Part shown: piece by piece, positions 46,362 through 54,851 of the stretch
Numbering within the stretch: position 1 is the first letter of the stretch
Layout of the letters: each line of letters begins with the position of its first letter
DNA from: an uncultured Saprospiraceae bacterium
GTDB taxonomy: Bacteria; Bacteroidota; Bacteroidia; Chitinophagales; Saprospiraceae
Direction: 5' to 3'
NCBI GenBank assembly: GCA_937941765.1
Contig: CALDGQ010000019.1
Location: forward strand, 1 to 64,000
DNA length: 64,000 nt
Translations under genes and position numbers: made by a program
Notes under the pieces: generated by a model
The model's input: the letters and a program-made list of their open reading frames with translations, nothing else
Database searches by the model: none
What the model was told of the DNA's origin: nothing

Positions 46362-46688
46362 GTAAATGCATTGTTGATAACATTACATACAATAGATTGC
46401 ATTGTCGATGTTGAGGAGGTGGAATCATTAACCTATAACAATATAAATGTATTTCCAAATCCAACCAATGATTTTGTAAATCTCGATTTGAAATTAGACA
46501 AAAAGGCAGATGAAGTTAATGTACAGATAATGGATACAATGGGCAAGATAATTTCAAGTGGCACTTTTAATAATATTCAAAATGAAGTGATTCCATTTGA
46601 TATATGTGATTTTGTGAATGGTACTTATTTTATGACTGTTCATTCGCCAGAAGGAACCAGTAGTCAAAAATTCACCATTATTAATTGA
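46362..46688 (+). pseudogene. Orphan T9SS sorting domain, remnant of a third PA-domain copy
   Basis: The frame from 46362 to 46688 encodes about 105 residues that match only the last ~100 residues of the two tandem PA-domain proteins, beginning at the RLHT block (here ITLHT) and including NINVFPNPTNDFVNLDL and GTYFMTVHSPEG. There is no ATG before the homologous part, no signal peptide and no PA or middle domain, so it cannot be exported as it stands. A TAA lies just before at 46359. It is best read as the leftover of a deletion between tandem copies. A related terminator follows it. Confidence 0.75.
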
Positions 46689-46712
46689 AATTGAAAAAAT
46701 TCAAACATAATA

Positions 46713-46747
46713 AACGACCTGTCATATTTTGTGATGGGTCGTTTTTT
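46713..46747 (+). terminator. Terminator after the orphan sorting domain
   Basis: AACGACC and GGTCGTT, with an inner TCAT / GTGA part, form a hairpin followed by T6; it occupies the same place as in the two full copies. Confidence 0.75.
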
Positions 46748-46759
46748 ATTGCAAATGAC

Positions 46760-46788
46760 TTTGGATTGATTAGAATTGCTTAACTTTC
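46760..46788 (+). promoter_or_regulatory. Probable promoter of the molybdenum hydroxylase operon
   Basis: TTTG at 46760-46763 and TAACTTTC at 46781-46788 (one mismatch to TAnnTTTG), 17 bases apart and about 27 bases before the ATG. Confidence 0.35.
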
Positions 46789-46815
46789 GTAACTAATTAA
46801 CTTAATTGATTCATC

Positions 46816-47271
46816 ATGGCCATCTTTAATTTAAAAATCAATAACGTCGATCAACAAGTAGAGGTTGATCCAGCTACACCTGTACTTTGGGTATTGCGAG
46901 ACCACCTCAAAATGGTTGGTACAAAATATGGTTGTGGCATTGCACAATGTGGTGCTTGTACAATTCATTTAGATGATGTTGCGATGCGCTCATGTGTGTT
47001 GCCAATATCTGCAGTTGGTGATAAAGCAATTACGACCATCGAAGGTTTGTCTGAAAAAGGAGATCATCCACTGCAAAAAGCTTGGATCCAACATGATGTA
47101 CCCCAATGTGGTTATTGTCAAGCTGGACAATTAATGAGCGCTGCTGCATTGCTAAAAGATACACCCAGTCCAACGGATGCAGATATTGATGATGCGATGA
47201 ATGGAAATCTATGCCGATGTGGCACTTATATTCGTGTCAAAGCCGCTATTCACACTGCTTCAAAAATGTGA
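46816..47271 (+). CDS. 2Fe-2S subunit of a xanthine-oxidase-family molybdenum hydroxylase (IorA-like)
   Basis: The 151-residue protein carries two [2Fe-2S] clusters: a plant-ferredoxin-type site with Cys40, 45, 48 and 60 ([15 protein letters not shown] ... RSC), and the helical site with Cys98, 101, 133 and 135 ([17 protein letters not shown]). It passes electrons from the molybdenum site of the large subunit encoded 48 bases downstream. It lacks a signal peptide, so export may depend on the partner. The two-gene arrangement is that of isoquinoline-1-oxidoreductase-type enzymes; the true substrate is unknown. Confidence 0.93.
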   Translation: MAIFNLKINNVDQQVEVDPATPVLWVLRDHLKMVGTKYGCGIAQCGACTIHLDDVAMRSCVLPISAVGDKAITTIEGLSEKGDHPLQKAWIQHDVPQCGYCQAGQLMSAAALLKDTPSPTDADIDDAMNGNLCRCGTYIRVKAAIHTASKM

Positions 47272-47319
47272 TGTAAATTAATTGTTTGAATAAATTTATA
47301 CAAAGGTAAAATCAGTAAA

Positions 47320-49593
47320 ATGACTACTATAAAAACTCAATTCAACAGACGTTCTTTTTTAAAATCTTCTGCATTAACAGGCGGAGGATTGATGTTAGGA
47401 TTTAGCTGGTTTGCTGGCTGCAAGGCTTCTGTAAAAGAAGAAGTTGGAATGGTCTTGCCAGATGAATGGTTTGACATCAATTCTTATTTAAAAATTGGTG
47501 ACAATGGTATCGTAACTATTTTTTCTCCTAATCCAGAATTTGGGCAAAATATAAAAACGGCGATGCCAATGATTGTTGCAGAAGAGTTGGATATAGATTG
47601 GAAAGATGTAATTGTAGAGCAAGCACCTTACAGTCAAAAACTATTTCCAGGTGGCCCTTTTGGTCAATTTTCTGGAGGAAGCCGTGGTATCATGATGAAG
47701 TGGGATGCATTACGAATGGCAGGTGCATCTGCCAAGCATCTTTTGAAAGCTGCAGCAGCGCAGAAATGGGAAGTGCCAATTGAAGAAATCACAACAAAAT
47801 CAGGCAAGGTATTTCATGAAAAAAGTGGACAATCAGCTGGGTATGGCGCATTGGCTCGTGCAGCAGTTGGTATGGAAGTGCCTGAAGAAGTACCATTGAA
47901 AGAACCAAAAAATTATCAACTAATAGGCAATTCCCAAAAAAATGTAGACGGTAAAAAAATCGTCACTGGGGCACCCATGTTTGGAATAGATTATCAAAAA
48001 GAAGGAATGTTGGTCGCAATGGTTGTGAGTCCACCTGCGTTTGGAATGACTTTTAAATCGCTAGACAATGCAGCTGAGATAAAAGCAATGCCTGGAATTA
48101 AAGACGTGTTCTCTTTTAAAACCTATAATGATGGATATAAAAAATCATTTTTTGATGTAAATGCTTTTCCAGAATTAATCGCAGTGGTCGGAAATTCAAC
48201 TTGGGAAGTGATGAATGCGAAAAAAGCAATTAAAGCTAGTTGGACTGCAACAAAAGCTTCTTCTGCAACTATTGACAGATTCGGTAAAGATATAACAGTA
48301 AATACACCTGCTGGGCTAGAAAGTACTGTTGAACACAATCGACAGATGGAAACTTTGTTTTCAAAGCCACTGAAGGTTGTACGAAAAGATGGGGATCCAG
48401 CTCGTGTTTTTAAAGAGGCTGCAAAAATTATTGAACGAAGTTATTCTGCTCCTTATCTCGCTCATAATTGTATGGAACCTATGAATTTTTTCGCGGATGT
48501 CAATGAGAATCAAGTGCATCTAGCAGGACCATTGCAAGCACCTGGATTGATTGAACCCGTGGTAGCAGCTCGCCTAGGTGTAGCAGAAAAGGATATCAAA
48601 ATTGAAATGACTAGGATGGGTGGCGGTTTTGGAAGAAGAGCTTATGCGCATTATGTTGTGGAAGCTGCAATTATTTCTCAGCAAGTGAAAGCGCCAGTGA
48701 AATTGATGTATACACGTGAAGATGATATGACCAATGGAATTTATCGACCAACTTATCAAGCGATTTATCGTGCTGCATTAGATGATAAAAATAACTTGGT
48801 AGGACTGCATATTAAAGCAGGTGGTATTCCTGAAAGTCCTTTGTTTGCTAATCGTTTTCCTGCGGGTTCGATAGACAATTACTTGGCTGAAGAATTTGCG
48901 ATTGATTCCAATATTACAACAGGTGCTTTCCGTGCGCCTCGATCCAATTTTATGGCAGGTGCCGAACAGTCTTTTTTGGATGAAATCGCAGAAGCTATAG
49001 GAAAAGACCCAATAGATTTTAGATTAGAATTATTAAAACGAGCGACTGACCAACCAGTTGGAGAAAAAAATGATTATGATGCGGAAAGGTATGCGGGTGT
49101 TTTAAAATTAGTTAAAGAAAAATCTAATTGGTCTTCTGCTTCAGCGAAAGTACATAGAGGTGTCTCGGCCTATTTTTGTCACCATACGTACGCGGCTCAT
49201 GTTTTAGATATGACGATTGATGATGAGGGACAACCAACAATAGAAAATGTAACCTGTGCGATCGATTGTGGAATTGTAGTCAATCCAGATGCTGCAAAAA
49301 ATATGGCAGAAGGTGGTATTATAGATGGTATCGGTAATGCATTTTATGGTGAAATGACTTTTAAAGACGGGAAGCCTGCCAAAAGTAATTTCCATGAATA
49401 TCGGATGATTCGAATGAGTGAAGCACCGAAAAATATAGAGGTCCATTTTGTGAATAATGAAATCAGCCCAACTGGACTTGGTGAACCTCCTTTTCCACCG
49501 ATTTTTGGAGCTATCGCAAATGCTATGTATAAGGCAACGGGGAATCGACGATATCATCAACCATTTTTAGATGGGAAAGCAGTTTTGGGTTAA
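47320..49593 (+). CDS. Molybdopterin-binding subunit of a xanthine-oxidase-family enzyme (IorB-like), Tat-exported
   Basis: The 757-residue protein has a Tat signal (NRRSFLKSSALTGGG, residues 9-23) followed by a possible lipobox (SWFAGC, Cys34), so it should be folded in the cytoplasm and anchored in the periplasm. The body has the family motifs GGFGRRAYAHYVVEA (molybdopterin contact), TGAFRAPRSN, and the catalytic Glu722 in GLGEPPFPP. Together with the small 2Fe-2S subunit it hydroxylates an aromatic or aldehyde substrate. There is no FAD subunit, as in IorAB, and no cytochrome or XdhC-like maturation gene nearby. Confidence 0.92.
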   Translation: MTTIKTQFNRRSFLKSSALTGGGLMLGFSWFAGCKASVKEEVGMVLPDEWFDINSYLKIGDNGIVTIFSPNPEFGQNIKTAMPMIVAEELDIDWKDVIVEQAPYSQKLFPGGPFGQFSGGSRGIMMKWDALRMAGASAKHLLKAAAAQKWEVPIEEITTKSGKVFHEKSGQSAGYGALARAAVGMEVPEEVPLKEPKNYQLIGNSQKNVDGKKIVTGAPMFGIDYQKEGMLVAMVVSPPAFGMTFKSLDNAAEIKAMPGIKDVFSFKTYNDGYKKSFFDVNAFPELIAVVGNSTWEVMNAKKAIKASWTATKASSATIDRFGKDITVNTPAGLESTVEHNRQMETLFSKPLKVVRKDGDPARVFKEAAKIIERSYSAPYLAHNCMEPMNFFADVNENQVHLAGPLQAPGLIEPVVAARLGVAEKDIKIEMTRMGGGFGRRAYAHYVVEAAIISQQVKAPVKLMYTREDDMTNGIYRPTYQAIYRAALDDKNNLVGLHIKAGGIPESPLFANRFPAGSIDNYLAEEFAIDSNITTGAFRAPRSNFMAGAEQSFLDEIAEAIGKDPIDFRLELLKRATDQPVGEKNDYDAERYAGVLKLVKEKSNWSSASAKVHRGVSAYFCHHTYAAHVLDMTIDDEGQPTIENVTCAIDCGIVVNPDAAKNMAEGGIIDGIGNAFYGEMTFKDGKPAKSNFHEYRMIRMSEAPKNIEVHFVNNEISPTGLGEPPFPPIFGAIANAMYKATGNRRYHQPFLDGKAVLG

Positions 49594-49607
49594 TAGAAAA
49601 CATAAAA

Positions 49608-49637
49608 AAGGCCGCCCCAAGAATTTGGAGCAGCCTT
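49608..49637. terminator. Bidirectional terminator between the hydroxylase operon and a T9SS gene
   Basis: AAGGCCGCCCC pairs with GGAGCAGCCTT through G-U pairs, between convergent genes, with A and T runs on either side. Confidence 0.7.
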
Positions 49638-49656
49638 CCACTATTGAAAAGTGCAA

Positions 49657-50613
49657 TTATAAAGTCTTTCTGATAAATGGTTTGGTAACAACTCCAATAG
49701 CATCCAATTCCATTTTGACAAAGTAATATCCCGACTCTAAATCAGTAGTAGGAATCACTAATTCTTTAGCACCAGCAGGAATGATATTTTGGTAAATTAA
49801 AGTTCCAGCAGCATTAAAAACTAAAACTGGAATATCACCTGCTACTTCTTCCACAATTCTAATATTTACAAAATCGTCTACTGCAGTTGGAAACACATTC
49901 ACTTCATTGGCTGCTTCAATTCTAAAAGCAAATACTTCCGAATACACATTGCTGCCATCAAAATCAACTTGCTTCAAACGATAATAATTCGTTCCTGCTA
50001 ATGGGTTTTCGTGTGTATATTGGTATACATTCTCAGCTTGTGAATTGCCTGCTGCTGCAACTTTTGCCAATGGTGCAAATTCAATCCCATCTTTACTCAT
50101 TTGAATCTCAAAATAATCGCTATCCGTTTCGCTCATCGTTATCCATTCTAACACAACATCTCCACGACTTTGATATCCATTGAAATGTGCAAACTCAACA
50201 GCCAACGGAGCTCCCAATACTTGTTTGTTTCCTAACTTTGTGCAAATTGATGTGAAGCTTGCTGTTTCATATCCAAAAGCGCTATACGTTACTTCTTCAC
50301 TACAATCAATGTTATTTAATAAGAAAGTATAACAAGCTTTATTGTTACTATATCCTGAAGCTTGTACTTGTTGAGAATAAGTGCCAGCGCTTGATTTGAT
50401 TTCAATATTGATGTGGTGTGGAGTAGGGGTTGTCATTACACTTACACATACCTCAGCAGAATAACTACACAACGGTGCATTATTAGAAACTTCAGTACTA
50501 GAAATGGTAATGTTGTCAATACATTGTGCATTTAAACTGTTGAATGAAAATGTCATCAAACATATAAAGGCTATCTGTAAAAGCATTGTTGTAAATTGTA
50601 GTTGTAGTCTCAT
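49657..50613 (-). CDS. T9SS-exported protein of unknown function
   Basis: The 318-residue protein has a signal peptide (to about SLNAQ, residue 29), a Cys-containing beta-rich domain (about 30-125, six Cys, which could form disulfides), then a fibronectin-like stretch (LEWITMSETDSDYFEIQMSKDG ... YYRLKQVDFDG; quoted in part as WITMSETDSDYFEIQ and YYRLKQVDFDG) that commonly precedes T9SS sorting domains, and a type A CTD (VNVFPTAVDDFVNI ... TKPFIRKTL). The N-terminal domain is unrecognised. It is convergent to the molybdenum hydroxylase genes and a single transcription unit. Confidence 0.82.
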   Translation of the reverse strand: MRLQLQFTTMLLQIAFICLMTFSFNSLNAQCIDNITISSTEVSNNAPLCSYSAEVCVSVMTTPTPHHINIEIKSSAGTYSQQVQASGYSNNKACYTFLLNNIDCSEEVTYSAFGYETASFTSICTKLGNKQVLGAPLAVEFAHFNGYQSRGDVVLEWITMSETDSDYFEIQMSKDGIEFAPLAKVAAAGNSQAENVYQYTHENPLAGTNYYRLKQVDFDGSNVYSEVFAFRIEAANEVNVFPTAVDDFVNIRIVEEVAGDIPVLVFNAAGTLIYQNIIPAGAKELVIPTTDLESGYYFVKMELDAIGVVTKPFIRKTL

Positions 50614-51036
50614 TTATAGGTAGTTAATGGATTGGCTTATTTCTATTTAATAAATTTGATAAATAGAATCTAAAGCGTAAATAAATTGTAAAAAATAATA
50701 GGAGGGAATTAATAACCTTTTAATCTGGAGGAGATTACACAAGGCAAGGTACTTTAAAGAACGATCGGAATCTACTTTTGTGAATTGTAAACTATTTGTT
50801 GTGAAAACGAAAACAGGTTGCTAAAAACTAATAAATGTAGGAATAAGCGTTTGCTTAAAGTGCTGATTACTAGTTCAGTGTGTCAAAAATAATAGGTAGT
50901 TTTTGAATGATTGTTTTTCATAAATAGCAATTTTACTAGAAATGAAATTTACCATAATTCAATTAGTAATTCATGAAGTCTGAAGGGATAGAAATGGAGT
51001 GATTACCTCATTTTAGGTATTATGTTTTGGGTATAA
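50614..51036. other. Intergenic gap without recognisable features
   Basis: About 420 bases upstream of the T9SS gene at 49657-50613. It is AT-rich and holds no ORF, repeat or clear promoter box that I can support. Confidence 0.3.
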
Positions 51037-51074
51037 AAAATGTCTGCTTGATCATTAAATCAAGCAGACATTTT
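51037..51074 (-). terminator. Terminator of the zinc-ribbon membrane protein gene
   Basis: A perfect 16-bp stem (51037-51052 and 51059-51074) around a 6-base loop; on the minus strand it is followed by a T run. Confidence 0.88.
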
Positions 51075-51100
51075 ATATTGAAAAGCTATTAGTAGAAAGA

Positions 51101-51805
51101 TTAGTTGGCAGTTTCCATAAGCTCTTTTGCTTTTGCAGGAGCTCCAGTTTTCGCTGCTTTTTTGCTACAAACTTTACAAAGCTCTGAAATTCCTTTTTGT
51201 TCCCAGGATTGTTTGATACTTCCATTTGAAAGTGACTTTCCTTTAATGTACTGACAATCTTTGTAAGCGTGATATTTGTTACCTGCCTTTGACCAATAAA
51301 CATTGTTAGCATTAATATTTAGACTTTTTGCCGCCTCATTTTGCTGATTGATTTCTTTTGTATATTTCTCTATTGATGCAGCATCAAACTCTGCACCAGA
51401 AACCCCCGCTGCAGTCATCGCGGCAGCAGCTGCTGTTCCTGCTATCGCTTTCGTCTTTCCACTGATAGTATTACTTGTAAAGATTGAAATAACCATTGGC
51501 AGAAAACAAAGTACTCCCATAATAGCACCAAGCTGGTTTTGAAGAAAAAATCTTAAGGCATTCTTCTCAGAAGTTGGATCGAGCTTGTTGCTCTTTTTCC
51601 AAAACCGAGCAGAGAAAAATGCAATCGCTAAAATAACAACCATAGCACCCAATAAGGCAATCAAGGTTTTGTCGCTTATCAATTTCATAATTGACAAGGC
51701 TTGTAATCCCATTGCGACAACCCATCCGATTATTGCATATAATCTTAGTTTTTTTGCTTCTCCCTTTGCTTCTGGAGATGCTACAAATACATTTTGCTCT
51801 TTCAT
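51101..51805 (-). CDS. Membrane protein with a C-terminal Cys/His metal-binding module
   Basis: The 234-residue protein has three hydrophobic segments (about 23-40, 46-65, 92-110), an Ala-rich stretch (GTAAAAAMTAAG), then a soluble domain. The latter, VYWSKAGNKYHAYKDCQYIKG ... ISELCKVCSKK (in parts: KYHAYKDCQY, LCKVCSKK), has the YHxxxxC-x(n)-CxxC layout of small zinc-binding modules found at the ends of various bacterial surface or nuclease proteins. Its job is unknown. It lies 116 bases downstream of the HerA-like gene on the same strand and has its own terminator. Confidence 0.75.
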   Translation of the reverse strand: MKEQNVFVASPEAKGEAKKLRLYAIIGWVVAMGLQALSIMKLISDKTLIALLGAMVVILAIAFFSARFWKKSNKLDPTSEKNALRFFLQNQLGAIMGVLCFLPMVISIFTSNTISGKTKAIAGTAAAAAMTAAGVSGAEFDAASIEKYTKEINQQNEAAKSLNINANNVYWSKAGNKYHAYKDCQYIKGKSLSNGSIKQSWEQKGISELCKVCSKKAAKTGAPAKAKELMETAN

Positions 51806-51921
51806 GTTTTTTTGTTTTTTCTATTAGACGAAATATTCCTCTTTTGAGTCACCTAATTTACAAACTAGGATTTGATTTAAAGAACCATTTATTAGAATTC
51901 GAAAATGTCTCAGTTTAAAAA

Positions 51922-54390
51922 TTATTGTACCGCAGAAATACTCGCCCCATTTCCAGCTACCCAAAATGGTTGCCAAACCAAAAATGCAGTATCCACTTGG
52001 ATGTCTGATTTTCGAGGTTTGATTTCTTTAGGAACAATGTTGGTTGCAATTACATCCCATTCTTTGGTGATGTCGTTTATTTTATCTTCCAATTCATTTA
52101 ATAAATCTTCATAATCTTGTTCTAGTTCTTTCAAATCATCGCGACTTTCTTCCACTTTTTCCGCAGCTTTTCTTCGCATTCTACTTTTACTTTGCGCGCT
52201 ACTTAATGACCTAGATCTTCTTTTTACAAAGACACTAAATATTGTTTCTGCAACTCCTACAATTTCTGCTCTGCGACGAGAACTTTTGTCAGAAAGTGCT
52301 TGATCTAAATCCTCTTCTTCCTTACGTATTTTATCTTCAATTCGTTCTTTCTTATCGTCATATTTATCTTTCAATTCATCGATTTCATCATCTCGAACTT
52401 CTTTTGCAGCATGCTGTACCCGTTGAACAAAAGCTTCAAGCGACTCACCATATTCTTGGACCATTTTCAATTTTGTATGTTCATGAATCATGATAGCATT
52501 ACTTCGGTAGAGCCATTCAGCAAATTCTTTTTTTACTTTGGCTAATTCTTTCCCAGTATTAAATGAATCAGGTAAATCTAAATAGCTGACAGGAATATTA
52601 TCGGGATGATCCGGAAGTTTGTTTAAAATGCGTTCCCAATCTTTAATGACTTGAACTTCATCTTCATTAAGTCGACCAAATTTATCAGGAGCTGGAAAAA
52701 TATACGACACTTCATTTACCTCATCTACGTTTCTTTTAGCATTGAAAAAACGTACACTTCCAGCGGCCAATGCCATTGGTTTGTAAACTAATTTCAATTC
52801 ATCTGAAGTAATTAATTCTGATTGCGCTTCTCTTTCCGATTTCCAAACTGCAAAAAACTTTTGATTTAAATCAGGATCTACAGAAGGTGGGGTGGCAATA
52901 GACGGGGCTGTTTCTTGATAAGTTGAAACTGGTGCAGACATGGCACTCATAGATCTGGTAGTATTCCCACCTCTTCTTTTTTCTGCCATCAATTCCTTAA
53001 TCTGTGGTCGAGTCATTGGACCTCTCAAATACGACATAGCCCAACGCGTATTGAAAACAACTGGAGCACCATCGTGCACATTGTGTAATAAGAATTTACG
53101 ACTACTTAATGAAGTGATTATTTTGTCAAAATCCGTATTAGAAGTTGTACCTGCTTCAGCAATTGCTCCTTCTAGCCCAGACAAAACTCTCAGTTTATCT
53201 CTTTCCGCTTGCATTTTCCCAATAAACCAAGTCCCTGCATTTGACAATCCTTTGTAGTCAATATCTACAGGATTTTGAGTAACTAAAACGGCACCTAGCC
53301 CATATGCTCTACCTTGCTTCATGATCGTTAGCAAAGGCTTTTTGGAAGGAGGTTGAGCAGTAGGAGGGAAGTAGCCAAAAATTTCATCAAAATAAACAAG
53401 ACTTCTTAGACTGGTCGTTCCTGACTGCTTTCTCATCCAAGTGATCAAAGAATTTAACAATAAAGTTACAAAAAACATTCTTTCATGGTCTGACAAATGG
53501 GCGATGTAGAAAATACTATGTCTTGGTTGTCCATCGGCAGTAAAATAGATTTTGTCAATATCGAGCGGATCACCTTTTAACCAATATTGAAATGAAGGAG
53601 AAGCTACCAACCCATTGAATTCCATGGCTAATTTTAATCGGTCTTTAGCGGGAAAGAAAGTTTCTAAATCAAAAACACCTAATTTTGAGAATGGAGGATT
53701 TTGAATTCCTAATATCAATTTCCCTAAGTCCAAATCTTCTTTTAAACGCCAATAGTGTTCAAATAATTTGGAAATCAAAATGCCTTCTCTACTTCTTGAT
53801 GGATCCGCTTTACTTTCAATCATACCTAACAATGCAGCCACTGTTCCTTCAATTCTTTCAAATAACATTTCTGAGTCTTCTTCGAAACTGATTTTTGGTG
53901 CTGCGAAGGAACCCATAATATTGACGGGCATTCCCATATCCGAGCCAGGCGTATAGATAGTATAGTCTACTGATTGTTTTAGCAATCTAATTCGGTCTTT
54001 TCCTTGTCCCCATTCTCCCAATCCTTTTTCCCACATTTCAGCAACACTTCTTGCATATTCAGTAGTTGTCACCCCTTTTCTAGAAGCATCATCTGGATTG
54101 ATCCATTTTTCAAAATCAGCTGAGTTTAAATCCGGAAATTGTAACAACAAATTCGTCATATCACCTTTTGGGTCAATGATAATTGCCGGTACTTTATCAA
54201 TTGCTGCCTCTTCCAATAACCCGATGCACAGACCGGTTTTTCCCGAACCAGTCATCCCAACACAGACCGCATGCGTACACAAATCACGTGCATCATAGTT
54301 GATCATGTTGTTGGTCAAGGCGCCAGTATTTAAACTGTATTCGGCACCAAGAAAAAAGGAACCCATTTTCTCAACAGGAGGATTTATCAT
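51922..54390 (-). CDS. HerA-like ATPase, DUF853 family
   Basis: The 822-residue protein is a HerA/FtsK-superfamily ATPase. Walker A is GMTGSGKTG (45-53), followed by IIIDPKGDMTNLL; Walker B is SLVYFDEIFGYFPP (about residue 333), then the sensor block VTQNPVDIDYKGLSNAGTWF. The C-terminal third (about 640-790) is a charged coiled coil that ends in a short beta segment. DUF853 proteins are common in bacteria and lack an assigned role; relation to HerA suggests DNA translocation. No NurA nuclease is adjacent, but a membrane-anchored non-specific endonuclease is encoded 460 bases upstream on the same strand. Confidence 0.87.
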   Translation of the reverse strand: MINPPVEKMGSFFLGAEYSLNTGALTNNMINYDARDLCTHAVCVGMTGSGKTGLCIGLLEEAAIDKVPAIIIDPKGDMTNLLLQFPDLNSADFEKWINPDDASRKGVTTTEYARSVAEMWEKGLGEWGQGKDRIRLLKQSVDYTIYTPGSDMGMPVNIMGSFAAPKISFEEDSEMLFERIEGTVAALLGMIESKADPSRSREGILISKLFEHYWRLKEDLDLGKLILGIQNPPFSKLGVFDLETFFPAKDRLKLAMEFNGLVASPSFQYWLKGDPLDIDKIYFTADGQPRHSIFYIAHLSDHERMFFVTLLLNSLITWMRKQSGTTSLRSLVYFDEIFGYFPPTAQPPSKKPLLTIMKQGRAYGLGAVLVTQNPVDIDYKGLSNAGTWFIGKMQAERDKLRVLSGLEGAIAEAGTTSNTDFDKIITSLSSRKFLLHNVHDGAPVVFNTRWAMSYLRGPMTRPQIKELMAEKRRGGNTTRSMSAMSAPVSTYQETAPSIATPPSVDPDLNQKFFAVWKSEREAQSELITSDELKLVYKPMALAAGSVRFFNAKRNVDEVNEVSYIFPAPDKFGRLNEDEVQVIKDWERILNKLPDHPDNIPVSYLDLPDSFNTGKELAKVKKEFAEWLYRSNAIMIHEHTKLKMVQEYGESLEAFVQRVQHAAKEVRDDEIDELKDKYDDKKERIEDKIRKEEEDLDQALSDKSSRRRAEIVGVAETIFSVFVKRRSRSLSSAQSKSRMRRKAAEKVEESRDDLKELEQDYEDLLNELEDKINDITKEWDVIATNIVPKEIKPRKSDIQVDTAFLVWQPFWVAGNGASISAVQ

Positions 54391-54439
54391 AGTTTAGTTT
54401 CTTTTTTATTTAATTTGTAATTGTGTTGTTAATTGTTTT

Positions 54440-54846
54440 CCTTGAAAGGGCTGCTCGTGTTTAAATAAAAACTAAAATATCGAATAAGAATATATTTTAG
54501 TTCATAATTGTTAGCCCTTTCAAGGTTTATTAATCAAGTTTCAATCCTTAAAAAGGCAGTTTAGTCTTCAAATAAATTTTTTTTGTATCGAATTAAGTTT
54601 CGTCTCATTTTCGTTTCCGCGAGCCCTTTCAAGTTTTTAATCAAGTTGCAATCCTTGAAAGGGCTTCTCGTGTTTAAATAAAAATTAAAATATCGAATAA
54701 GAATATATTTTAGTTCATAATTGTTAGCCCTTTCAAGGTTTATTAATCAAGTTGCAATCCTTAAAAGGGCAGTTTAGTCTTCAAATAATTTATTTTGTAT
54801 CGAATTAAGTTTCGTCTCATTTCCGTTTCCGCGAGCCCTTTCAAGG
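54440..54846. repeat. Four-unit palindromic array, alternating A-B-A-B
   Basis: Units at 54440-54525 (A1), 54546-54633 (B1), 54653-54738 (A2) and 54759-54846 (B2) are each bounded by inverted ends of the type CCTTGAAAGGGC / GCCCTTTCAAGG. They are separated by a nearly constant 19-20 base spacer containing TTAATCAAGTT(G/T)CAAT. A1 and A2 differ at only about two bases, B1 and B2 at a few; A and B interiors are unrelated. The period is about 107 bases. It fills the gap between the HerA-like and endonuclease genes. Confidence 0.85.
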
Positions 54847-54851
54847 CATAT

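Noticed and set aside
54440-54846. Integron-type attC array
   Set aside because: The units have inverted ends and variable interiors, but no integrase gene, no GTTRRRY/RYYYAAC core sites and no cassette ORFs are present.
54440-54846. CRISPR array
   Set aside because: Units are long, the repeats are inverted ends rather than direct 25-40 base repeats, the spacers are constant instead of unique, and no cas gene is in the window.
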